DNA from: an uncultured Solobacterium sp.
Lineage (GTDB): Bacteria; Bacillota_I; Bacilli_A; Erysipelotrichales; Erysipelotrichaceae
Reading direction: 5' to 3'
NCBI GenBank assembly: GCA_900552125.1
Contig: URYK01000015.1
Coordinates: forward strand, 1 to 59,579
DNA: 59,579 nt
Shown one piece after another: positions 26,511-37,200 of the stretch. A program made the translations under genes and the position numbers. The notes beneath the pieces are model-generated. The model was not told the DNA's origin. It saw only the letters and a program-made list of their open reading frames with translations, and did no database searches. The stretch's first letter is position 1, and the number at the start of each line of letters is the position of its first letter.

Positions 26511-27084
26511 TATATTTTTCTATTTCTTCAATACTAACGCCATATTTTTCAGAAAATCTTTGTGCTGCTGTGGCATCATAATGAAGCTCCTTTCCTGGTT
26601 CATAAATTAGCTCAAATTGACCATCCGTTGTCCTCATTCTAGTTAAATCAATATTATCTAAATCTAATGCAAATGGACGATCTACCACAACAAAAGTTAA
26701 TGTATCGGTAGTCGTTCCAACATACATATAACCACCTGTCCCTAGCATTGTAGATACATCTACATTAACTTTATATGTTGCAGCATTAACAGAATGAATA
26801 TTCACTGATTTTTGGCTAGTTTCTATGCCACATCCAAAAGAACCAACCGCTAAACTATTATTACAGTTCTGTTGAGAAAAACGCAAATCACCTGCAGAAA
26901 TAATCGTTTTATTTTTATGTTCAAGTGAAACCGTAACCATATATCTATATACATAAGTTGTGAGATAATTTGAATTTACCCACCTATTTGTTGTAAATGT
27001 CGCAGCATAAATAGGAGAAACCGTCGATAGCATAAGAATTGCTAAAGAGGTAGCAAATGTAATTATTCTTTTTAATGTTTTCAT
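26497..27084 (-). CDS. Secreted protein of unknown function
   Basis: 195 residues with a classic signal peptide (KRI start, hydrophobic about 8-22, likely cleavage after IYA). The mature part is Ser/Thr/Asn-rich with YMYVGTTTDTLTFVVVDRPFALDLDNIDL and ends AAQRFSEKYGVSIEEIEKYNGIR. No cell-wall motif or known domain. AGGAAG lies eight bases before the ATG at 27084 (a GTG at 27093 overlaps that site). Pairs with the overlapping downstream gene. Confidence 0.7.
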   Translation of the reverse strand: MKTLKRIITFATSLAILMLSTVSPIYAATFTTNRWVNSNYLTTYVYRYMVTVSLEHKNKTIISAGDLRFSQQNCNNSLAVGSFGCGIETSQKSVNIHSVNAATYKVNVDVSTMLGTGGYMYVGTTTDTLTFVVVDRPFALDLDNIDLTRMRTTDGQFELIYEPGKELHYDATAAQRFSEKYGVSIEEIEKYNGIR

Positions 27085-27252
27085 TAATTTCACTTCCTAT
27101 CTATTTACTTATTTTTTGCCTGAGCCATTATTATGCTATTCTAAATTTTTACACTGTTTTTAACTTATATTAATAACATAACCTCAGGCGAAATATAAAT
27201 AAGAGTAAATTAATTTTTCTTATCATAAATATCTCTCCCTTCTTTCAATTAT

Positions 27253-27280
27253 AATATACCACAAATCACACCAAAGTAAA
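27253..27280 (-). promoter_or_regulatory. Promoter for the secreted protein operon
   Basis: TTTACT, 16 bases, TATATT on the minus strand; a sigma-A type match about 170 bases before the start codon. Confidence 0.45.
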
Positions 27281-27441
27281 GCGTTTTCAAAAATGATTTA
27301 ATTTAACAGCTAGGTACCCGTAAACTTATAATCACTATGAGTAAAAGTTTTTTTGAATTTTATATTGCATTAATGAAATATATTCTATTTACAGTATTAT
27401 TATTTCTTTATTCAATAAGTACCTTTTCGTTTAATTAAGCC

Positions 27442-27482
27442 AAAAAAGACCCCATAAAAGAGGAATCTTCTACAGGGTCTTT
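27442..27482 (-). terminator. Terminator of nifJ
   Basis: AAAGACCC and GGGTCTTT form a stem on the minus strand followed by six T, about 12 bases after the nifJ stop. Confidence 0.88.
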
Positions 27483-27493
27483 ATTTGAAATTA

Positions 27494-30400
27494 TTACATA
27501 TCTTCTTTAGCGATAGCTTCTAATCTCTTACGACGACGCATAGCATCTTTCTTAGTTTTTTCAAACATTTCGTATGCTGTTTCACCTTTTACTTTTGGTA
27601 ATTGGCTATAACGAGTTTCTGTCATCATAAAGTCTAACATCTTATCGTAATCTGGTGTTTTAGAATCGATTGTTAGAGGAGTTTCTTTTCTTGGATCATA
27701 ACGGTATAGATCGAAGTAACCACATTCAACAGCTTTAGCCTGAGTTCTCTGGTGGTTAGCTAGACCTCCCTTAATACCATGTTCAGCACATGGAGAGTAA
27801 GCCAAGATTAGAGATGGTCCATCATAGCTTTCAGCTTCTTTGATAGCTTTTAGAGTCTGGTTTTTGTTTGCACCCATAGCGATAGATGCTACATAAACAT
27901 GACCATAAGCCATAGCAATCTGTCCTAAGTCTTTCTTAGCAGTTGTTTTACCACCAGCAGCGAACTTAGCGATAGATGCAGCCTGACTAGATTTAGAAGA
28001 CTGTCCACCTGTGTTAGAGTAAACTTCAGTATCAAGTACTAATACGTTTACATTCAAGTCGTTAGCTAATACGTGGTCTAATCCACCGTAGCCGATGTCA
28101 TAAGCCCATCCGTCTCCACCAACGATCCAGATAGATTTAGAGATTAAGTCTTGTTCTGCAAGTTCTTTTACAGCTTCAATATCAGATTTAGCAGCCAATT
28201 CTTTGATTGTTGGAGCTACTTCTCTTTCAGCTTCACGATCTCCGTGAACTTCAATATATTTAGCGAATGCTTCTTTCAATGCAGGTTCAACATTTTCCAT
28301 GTTGTCTTCCATTGTTTTTAGAATTCTAGCTTCTTTGTAGTTCTGAGATAATGCCATACCATATCCGAATTCAGCATTGTCTTCGAATAATGAGTTAGCC
28401 CAAGCAACACCTTCACCATTTTTATCATTTACGAATGGAGTAGATGGAGTTGAAGAACAGTAGATCATTGAACATCCAGTTGCATTTGCTACTAGCATGT
28501 CACGTCCGAATAACTGAGAAACTAATTTGTAGTATGGAGTTTCCCCACATCCTGGACAAGAACCACTTACTTCGAAGTAAGGCATTAAGAACTGAGATCC
28601 CTTAACAGTATCTGTTGGGAAGAATTCAGATTTGTATTCAGTATGTTTGAATAGGTAATCTGCCAATGGTTCTTCATCAAGTTTTTCGTTGATATCAACC
28701 ATTTCAAGAGCTTTGTTACCAGCTTTACCTGGACATTCAACCGCACATAGACCACAACCTACACAGTTTGCAGGAGTAACCTGGATACGATATTTCATGT
28801 TTTCTACACCTTTACCCATAGCAGGAATTGTTTCGAATTCCATAGGTGCATTAGCAACTTCTTCATCAGTTAATAAGAATGGACGAATTGTTGCATGTGG
28901 ACACACGAAGCTACAGATTCCACACTGGATACAGTTTTCTGGATGCCAAGTAGGTACCTGAACAGCGATTGTACGTTTTTCTTCGAATGCTACGTTGTTG
29001 CGGATAGAACCATCTAATAAGAAGTCACCAGCAAATGCGCTAACTGGCATATCGTAACCTTCAAGACCGTTAATTACAGCTACATGGTTATCGAAGTATT
29101 CATCACCAGTTAATTTACGAGTTGCATCGTATGGAAGTTCTGCCCAAGCTGGATCTACTTCAACGCTTTCAATACCAGCTTTACCAGCATCGATAGCTTT
29201 GTAGTTCAACTGAACAACTGCATCACCTTTTTTAGAGTAAGATTTTTTAGCAGCAGCTTTCATTAAATCAACTGCAGTATCATAAGGCATGATCTGTTCA
29301 TTCAATGCGAAGAATGCTGACTGTAGAATTGTGTTTGTTCTACGTCCCATACCGATTTCCTGAGCAATCTTAGTTGCATTGATGATGTACAATTTAGCTT
29401 TTTTCTTAGCTAACTGTGCTTTCATACGGTTAGGCATATGTTCAACGATTTCTTCTTTAGAGAATGTTGTATTTAATAAGAATGTTCCACCTTCTTTGAT
29501 GTCTTTAGCCATGTCATATTTGAACATGTAAGCATCTAATGAACAAGAAATGAAGTCTGCATTTCCAATGTAGTAAGTAGAACGGATTGGAGAGTTACCG
29601 AAACGTAAGTGAGAACGAGTAACCCCACCAGCTTTTTTAGAGTCATATGCAAAGTAAGCCTGTGCATACTGATCTGTGTTATCACCGATGATCTTAACTG
29701 TTGATTTGTTTGCAGATACTGTACCATCAGATCCTAATCCCCAGAATAAGCAAGAAGTATAATCTGCAGGAACGTGGAAGTTTTTATCTGCTTCAAGACT
29801 CAAGTTAGTTACATCATCCACAATACCGATTGTGAAGCTGTTTTTCATTTCGTCTTTCTTCAATTCATCAAATACGGCTTTGATGTGGTAAGGCTGAGTA
29901 TCTTTAGAACCTAAACCATAACGTCCACCGATGATTTCGATGTCTTTATCTTTCAATGCAGAAAGTACATCTAAGTATAGAGGTTCTCCCATTGAACCAG
30001 TTTCTTTAGTACGATCTAGTACTGCAATTTTCTTAACTGTTTCTGGTAATACAGCTAATAAATATTTAACAGAGAATGGACGATATAAGTGAACTTTCAC
30101 CATACCAACTTTTTCTCCAGCAGCAGTTAGTGCATCGATTGTTTCTTTTGCAGCTTCTGTAACAGAACCCATTGCAACGATTACACGTTCTGCGTCACTC
30201 GCACCATAATAAGTGAATGGAGCATATTCACGACCAGTGATTTCACTGATTTTCTTCATATAATCCGCAACGATATCAGGAATAGCATCATAGTGTTTAT
30301 TTCTAGCTTCTACACCCTGGAAGAAGATATCGTCGTTTTCAGCACCACCACGAGTAACTGGGTTAGTGTGTGGGTTTAAAGCATTCTTACGGAATTTCGC

Positions 30401-31000
30401 AAGAGCTTCCTTATCAATTAAATCTTTGAATACTTCTGTATCCATTACCTCGATTTTCTGAATTTCGTGAGATGTACGGAATCCATCAAAGAAGTGAATG
30501 AAAGGAACAGATCCTTTGATTGCAGCTAAGTGTGCAACACCAGCTAAATCCATAGCTTCCTGAACTGAGTGAGAAGCTAACATACATACACCGCTCTGAC
30601 GAACAGCGTATACGTCTTCGTGATCACCGAAGATGTTTAATGCTCTAGTTGCAAGTGCACGAGCTGCTACATGGATAACCCCTGGCAAGCATTCCCCTAC
30701 CATCTTATAGATGTTTGGAATCATCAACAATAGCCCCTGAGAAGCTGTAAATGTTGTTGCCAGTGTTCCTGCCTGTAAAGCACCGTGAACAGCACCAGCT
30801 GCACCACCTTCAGATTGAAGTTCCGCAACTTTCACAACACTGTCAAAAATATTTTTGCGACCCTGTGTAGCCCACTGATCTACAACTTCAGCCATTGGTG
30901 AAGATGGAGTGATTGGGTAAATCGCAGATAGCTCGGTAAACGCATAGGCACAATGTGCAGCAGCAGTATTACCGTCCATTGACATAAATTTCTTAGTCAT
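27494..31000 (-). CDS. nifJ: Pyruvate:ferredoxin (flavodoxin) oxidoreductase
   Basis: Homodimeric PFOR: pyruvate + CoA + oxidised ferredoxin to acetyl-CoA + CO2, a key anaerobic step. At 1168 residues all domains are fused: domain I (AYPITPSSPMAE), the gamma domain (near 420-640), two [4Fe-4S] ferredoxin motifs (CIQCGICSFVC then CVGCGLCAVEC), an additional cluster site with GSCPGCGETPY, and the thiamine site VGGDGWAYDIGYGGLDH with NTGGQ. AAGGAGG seven bases before the ATG at 31000 fixes the start; the frame to 31018 starts before that site. Codon use is biased to highly expressed codons. Confidence 0.97.
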   Translation of the reverse strand: MTKKFMSMDGNTAAAHCAYAFTELSAIYPITPSSPMAEVVDQWATQGRKNIFDSVVKVAELQSEGGAAGAVHGALQAGTLATTFTASQGLLLMIPNIYKMVGECLPGVIHVAARALATRALNIFGDHEDVYAVRQSGVCMLASHSVQEAMDLAGVAHLAAIKGSVPFIHFFDGFRTSHEIQKIEVMDTEVFKDLIDKEALAKFRKNALNPHTNPVTRGGAENDDIFFQGVEARNKHYDAIPDIVADYMKKISEITGREYAPFTYYGASDAERVIVAMGSVTEAAKETIDALTAAGEKVGMVKVHLYRPFSVKYLLAVLPETVKKIAVLDRTKETGSMGEPLYLDVLSALKDKDIEIIGGRYGLGSKDTQPYHIKAVFDELKKDEMKNSFTIGIVDDVTNLSLEADKNFHVPADYTSCLFWGLGSDGTVSANKSTVKIIGDNTDQYAQAYFAYDSKKAGGVTRSHLRFGNSPIRSTYYIGNADFISCSLDAYMFKYDMAKDIKEGGTFLLNTTFSKEEIVEHMPNRMKAQLAKKKAKLYIINATKIAQEIGMGRRTNTILQSAFFALNEQIMPYDTAVDLMKAAAKKSYSKKGDAVVQLNYKAIDAGKAGIESVEVDPAWAELPYDATRKLTGDEYFDNHVAVINGLEGYDMPVSAFAGDFLLDGSIRNNVAFEEKRTIAVQVPTWHPENCIQCGICSFVCPHATIRPFLLTDEEVANAPMEFETIPAMGKGVENMKYRIQVTPANCVGCGLCAVECPGKAGNKALEMVDINEKLDEEPLADYLFKHTEYKSEFFPTDTVKGSQFLMPYFEVSGSCPGCGETPYYKLVSQLFGRDMLVANATGCSMIYCSSTPSTPFVNDKNGEGVAWANSLFEDNAEFGYGMALSQNYKEARILKTMEDNMENVEPALKEAFAKYIEVHGDREAEREVAPTIKELAAKSDIEAVKELAEQDLISKSIWIVGGDGWAYDIGYGGLDHVLANDLNVNVLVLDTEVYSNTGGQSSKSSQAASIAKFAAGGKTTAKKDLGQIAMAYGHVYVASIAMGANKNQTLKAIKEAESYDGPSLILAYSPCAEHGIKGGLANHQRTQAKAVECGYFDLYRYDPRKETPLTIDSKTPDYDKMLDFMMTETRYSQLPKVKGETAYEMFEKTKKDAMRRRKRLEAIAKEDM

Positions 31001-31031
31001 TTGTTTTCCTCCTTGCATAACTTACCCTTTT

Positions 31032-31037
31032 ATTATA
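31032..31037 (-). promoter_or_regulatory. Candidate -10 box for nifJ
   Basis: TATAAT on the minus strand, 32 bases before the ATG at 31000. No convincing -35 at 17 bases. Confidence 0.35.
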
Positions 31038-31172
31038 AAACTTTATTTTTGATTTTACTAGGATTTTTATACAAATTTCATGGTAATTCTTAGGATTTTT
31101 TATCACTTTTCCAGTTTTATTCATATTCCACATGATTTTTTTGTATTCTGAAAGAAAATGTATCTTATACTG

Positions 31173-31202
31173 AAAAAAAAGACCTATTTTTCAAGGTCTT
31201 TT
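31173..31202 (-). terminator. Terminator of the giant repeat gene
   Basis: AAAAGACCT and AGGTCTTTT form a stem right after the stop codon, followed by eight T on the minus strand. Confidence 0.85.
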
Positions 31203-31206
31203 CTCA

Positions 31207-34200
31207 TTAGTCGATAATGATTTTTACACTCCCCGCAGAAGCAGAAGAGGCAACGATCGGATTCACTACTTCTACTGTATTTCTTCTTCCGCTATTAATA
31301 TCCAATATCCCTTGTGTACTTTCCTCTCCATTCACAATAAATGTTGGATTCATTTCTCCGCTCGTCTCATGAAACGTATAGCGTCCATAAGGTAAATTCG
31401 TCAATGTGTAAGAAAAATCATTATCTTTATCTAAAGCTACGGATTGTTCAAATGAAGGAGAAATAACCTGAACAATATAAGAATTTCGAATATCCGGTTT
31501 TCTTAGATTGCCAAATGCATCTTTCATCAGTTTTCCCAAAACAATCTGTCCGTTTTCTACATTACCCAGTACATTGATAATTCCTACGACAACTGTCATA
31601 CCAGCTGAAATTTTAAATACTGCTTCATCCATTAACTCTGGTGAATTTACTAAATACTGTATTTTATTCTGAGAAGACAATTCTTCAATACGATAGGTTC
31701 CGCTAGGATATGTCGTAAGTGACTGATGCCATTCATTATCCTGTCTTAACTCATAGACTTCATCAAAACCATTCCCGCTGATTCGAAAAGAGAATACTTC
31801 TTCAGACTGCGGAGGAACATAATTGCCATTCATATCTAAAACATATTTAAATACTTCAATTGTATTTTGATTTACTTGTAATTCATTTAAAATATCCACC
31901 GTGTTTTCCGCATTCTCATCCATCTCAACAACCGCCTGACTTACTTCTTCGCCACCATTTATACGATATGTTGAGATATATTGTGCATCACTGATTTCAC
32001 GAACACGATAAGTTCCATTAGGCAGATCATTGAATTCATATTGAAAATTATTTCTGCCATTCAATTCTATGACCCTTGTTACATCCATATTATATACTTC
32101 GATACGATAACGATCTCCATCTGCTGGTGTAATTAAGGTTCCATCCGCCTGTTTACTATACTTTGTAATGCGTAAGCTTCCATACTGCATTTTTGTTCCA
32201 TTTATCATATGCACATCATGATGATTATTGCTTACATCTACACTTGCTGATGAAGTTTCTTCACCATCATCAATGTGATATGTCACTTCATAATCTGACC
32301 CCTGTTCAGATATACGATAAGTTCCATTTTCTAAATCATGCAGTGTCGTTTTAAAATTATTTCGATCCTGTAAAACGACACTCGTATGCATGTCATCACT
32401 TTCCACATCAACAATAAATCTTTCATTTTCCGGTGTAGTCAGCTCACCATTATTATTTTTCAGATGTTTCATAAGTGTAATTGAACCTCGTGTCTCACAA
32501 TCATTTTGAATAATTAAAACTTCATTATCATTATGGTCCACATGAATATTGCCATAGGCTACTTCACTGCCTTGATTGATACAGTATGTCACATTCGAAT
32601 TATTCTCTTCATGAACCGCATACCAGCCATCTTCTATATTATGAAATACTGCCTGCCAATTATTTTCTTTCTGTAATACACACGTATTCTGATAATCTGG
32701 TCTTGAAATATGAATATGACTTTGACTAGAATCCTCAGGTACTGTTAATGTTCCGTCTTTTTTACGTACCTGTTTACGAATTGTTAGACTTCCTAGTGCA
32801 GATTCTTCTTCTAATATAACCTGGACCTGATGCGTATCCTGTTTTATTTGAATTACCGCCCAATCTACCTCACTGCCCTGATTGATGCAGTATTTGCATG
32901 CATTTTCTTTTGTCACTTCATCAATCACATAATATCCGTCTAATAAATTATCAATCATACATGAGAATTGATTACTTTGATCCAGTGTAAAAACCTCATT
33001 ATATCCTGGACGTGAAATATGCATTTGCCATACATCAGATGCTTTTGGTTCTTGAAGCTCTCCCTTATTTCTTATAAAAGCATGTAACTGAATTTTCCCT
33101 TGTCCTGTACTTTCTTCTCTTTGAGCTTCCTGATTAGCTCTACCTAGGATTTGTACCTGATGCATAGAATCCTGAATATGAACGATAGCACAATCTACCT
33201 GTGATCCTCCATCAATGATATACGTATCCTCTTCATCTAATGCATCAATTACATACATACCATCACGCAGATTCGAAATCACAGCGCTATATTTATTCTC
33301 AGGTGTTAACATGACAACTTCATTATAGCCGATGGAAGAGATATGAATGCGATACTCCCCTTGCATCGCTTTTTTCCATAATCCCTGTTCATCTTCTAGA
33401 TAATGATGAAGTACGATACTTCCTCTGTTTTCCTGTTGTGAAACGATATTAATTGTATTGACATTCTTCAATACCTGTACCATTCCTCTTTCTTTTGCAC
33501 TGGCATTATTCACCACATAGTGTGAGGAAGTTCGTTCATTTTCCTCTGCGATTTCATACCAGCCATCTCTTAGATTTACAACACTGGCATGAAACTGATT
33601 CGCTTTATTTAACAGAACTCTGCTTGTATCACTCTCTCCCTTAATACTCACCCAATAGCCTTCTTCATCTGTCGGCTGATGGTAGTTCCCCTGTTCATCT
33701 TGAACTAGTCTGCATATTTCAATACAGCCTTTTTCCTGATGTTCTTTTTCATAAAGGACAATAACCTGTGCGGTATCATCTTCAATTCTAACATGTCCAT
33801 GCATAGTTTCCTGTTTCCCATTAATTATAAAGGATACTTCTTTATCCTGATTTGTGATTTCATAATTCCCGAAAGGTAAAGAAGTCACATGTTTTTTCCA
33901 ATTATTTTCTTCATTTAAAGCTACTGTCTGATGATAATTATCCCCTCTGATATGCATTACCAACTCTACATCTTTTTCCGGCTGTTTTAAACAATCACAG
34001 CTTTGTTTCTTTAGATATGCGGATAATAAGATACTGCCTTTCTGTTTTGGTTTTTGATATAACATGCGCATATGAAGATCATGGCGCAGTGTAAAGGAAG
34101 AGGAAGCCGGTTCATGATTTCCCGTATAATAAGAAACCTGCTGTTCTTGATTCGATTGTTTAATTTCATAGTCGCCAAAAGGAAGTTCTTCCATCACGTG

Positions 34201-37200
34201 CCAGCGATTGTTTTTATTAAATAATAAGGTTCTCTGAATACGATTTCCTATGATATCTATTTCAAACTTCTGTGTATCATCCATCTGTTGAATTTCTTCA
34301 CCACTTACCATATCTGCATATAGATGAAGCTGAGCCATTGCATCATAGGCATTTAATACTCGCACTTCAACATGATCTTGCATCAGTTCAAAGCTGCCAT
34401 GCTCCCTTGGTTCTTCATCATTTATCTGATAACGTACATCATAATCATTCATTTCGCATATTTCATATTTCCCAGGTAATTGGTTTTGTAAATGGACACA
34501 CCAATCATTCTGATGATCAAGTACTACTTCCTGATATTCTTTATCTTTATATAGTCGAATTGTATAACTATTATCCTTATCTGGTAAGCTTTGTTGGCCA
34601 TACTGATCTTCCATATACTTACGAATTGTAATAGAACCTTTAGCTTCCTGCACAACCACAGCTCTTACATGAATACATTCATCTTTCAGTTCTACACATA
34701 CATCATTTTCAAAGACACAGTCTTCAATTTCAAAACGCAATGTCTGTCCAACCCCCTGTAATACATAGGAACCAGCTAATAAGTCACATAAATCATACGT
34801 GAAATCATTCTGATCATGCAGACAGATTATTTCTGTATTTTGTTTATTGGTTACTTCAATCTTTACTTCTTCATCTTCTAATGGATCTCGTCTTTGACTA
34901 TTTTCCTCAAACTGTGCAGTAAAATGGATACTTCCATTTCCTTTTGGTGTTTGAATCATTGTCACACAAACATCTTCATCCTGAATATCTGCCACTGCCT
35001 TACTGTATGGCATGCCATTGATGAGCCAGCTAACCGTCATGTCCTGCTCATCTCTACTCTGGATTTCATAATGTCCTTGTGGCAGATCATATAAACGAAT
35101 ACAGAAGTCATTTTGTGAATTTAGCTCCACCTGTTTATAAAAGGTATCACTTGTGATCATTACCCCAAAGCTCTGTGACATATGCGGCACACCTAAGTTA
35201 CCACAGTCATCTTTAACTTTTGCCTCTAGCATCATGCAGCCATAACGTTCTTCTAGATTTAAAATTTTAATCTGTTTAAAGCTGCCATCATATAAGAAAT
35301 ATGCTGAGTCCATCTCTTCCCCATTAACATCATAGATAACTCGATTACTATTCAATTCTTTTACTTCATAATGCTGGTTTTTCAAATGATTAAAACTAAT
35401 ACAGAAATCATTCCCCGCATGAAGCTCATAAATTTCATGACAGCCTTTCCCCTTTAGTAGAAATTTAAAACAGGCATCATTAGGTGGCATGACAAACTGA
35501 TTCCCCTGCTGGATTCTTTTCTCTACTACAACACAACTGTTTTCTTTTGATAAATTCACAATATCCACATATACATCTTTTTGTGCTAATGTAAAACAGC
35601 CACGCTCACTTGGTTTTCCCTGGATATGATAAGTGACATGACAATTACTATCCAGTTCAGTAATTTCATATTGCCCTTCAGATAAATCATCAAAATATAT
35701 ACAGAAATCATTTCTCGCACATAGTTTATAAGTCTGCTTAATAGATTGTCCCTGTAATAAGAATCGGAATTCATCCTGAAGATTAGGCATTTCAAGATTG
35801 CCATAAGCATCTTCTACATATTTCGTTACAAATACACTTCCACTGCAATTAGTTTCTTCATTAATTATGAATACTTCTACATCATTTTGTGTTAATTCCA
35901 CATTGCCAAAGCTACGATCTTGTCCTTGAATGCGATAATGTATCTTATATCCAAAATTATCTTTTTGAATAATACGATAATGTCCGGGATCTAAATGATC
36001 TAATACCACACACCAGTTATTTTGCGCATGCAGGCTTACCTGTTCACTGACATCTCTTCCCTCAATTAAAACATCAATTACCATATTTCTTGATGGATAC
36101 TGTAATACCTCTTCGCAAGTTAAAATCTTCGCATTTAGCTTCAGCATACCGCTATGTGTAAAATGATTCAAGATACATACTTCCTGATTATTCTGATCCA
36201 TACAGACAATCGCATCATGCATTTGTTTTTGATTCACAAAATAGGAAACTTCCTGTCCATACGCATCTTTTTCATAGATTCGATATTCATTTTCCTCTAA
36301 TCCTTCTAATAGTACACAGAAGTTATTACTAGCTTTTAAAGTATATACACCTCTAAAATCTGAGCTTTCTACATATACTTCAAATTCTTTATGACTAGCA
36401 GGTTTTACCCATTGTTTCCCCCGTGTTTCTTCAAATTTATCAATTTTTAAGATTCCGCAGTTCTGTTTTACAACACGATTAATAATTCGCACTTCGTGTT
36501 CCTTGCAATTATCAATGATAAATCGTCCAGACTTCATCTCTTTTCCATGATTCAACTGATATGTGACCTGATATTCTTCGTCACATGAATCTTCTTTTAT
36601 TTCATAGCTTCCAAAACGAAGGTTATCAATAAGAATTGTCCAATCATTTTCCGCATGAAGTTCAAAACATTGTTTACTGAAAAAAGAACGTAATGTAACA
36701 TGGAAACATTGATCCTTATTTGGACGAATCAGTTCACCACAGTCATTTCTTAGATATTTACTTACACGAAGGGCTCCTGCATTGCGTTCTTCATGAATAA
36801 TGGAAATGCAGTAAGAATCATCATCCTGCAGCTGTACACAGGCACTCGTTCTTTCTTTCCCATCATTAATGATATAGCTAGTAGTGAAATCATCATTACA
36901 GCTAACATCTTCAATACAATATTCACCTTTACAGATATTGGCAATATCTACACAAAAATTATTATTGGCATTTAAATTAAATACTTCCTGTTTCCCACAC
37001 CCGCAAACCATGACCTGAAACTGCATATCTTCATTAGGTTTTTGAATACAGCCATTACAATCTCGTACGTAAGCACAGATTCTTAATGGAGAAAATACAT
37101 CACATTCTTCAAACTGTATTTCTTCCAGCATAACAACTGATGAACGACAGCCTTCCATAATTTCCACATGGGCATACCACTGTTCTTTTCTTCCATTCAC

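Larger units (their letters stand above)
27085..27493. other. Intergenic region between the secreted protein gene and nifJ
   Basis: 409 bases with the promoter of the secreted gene at its left, the nifJ terminator at its right, and a dyad GCCTGAG/CTCAGGC (about 27119-27189, 57-base loop). I see no gene in it. Confidence 0.5.

Noticed and set aside
34272..34631. 119-codon plus-strand open frame inside the giant repeat gene
   Set aside because: Antisense shadow of the repeats; no ribosome site, and His/Leu-rich product as expected from reading a repeat backwards.
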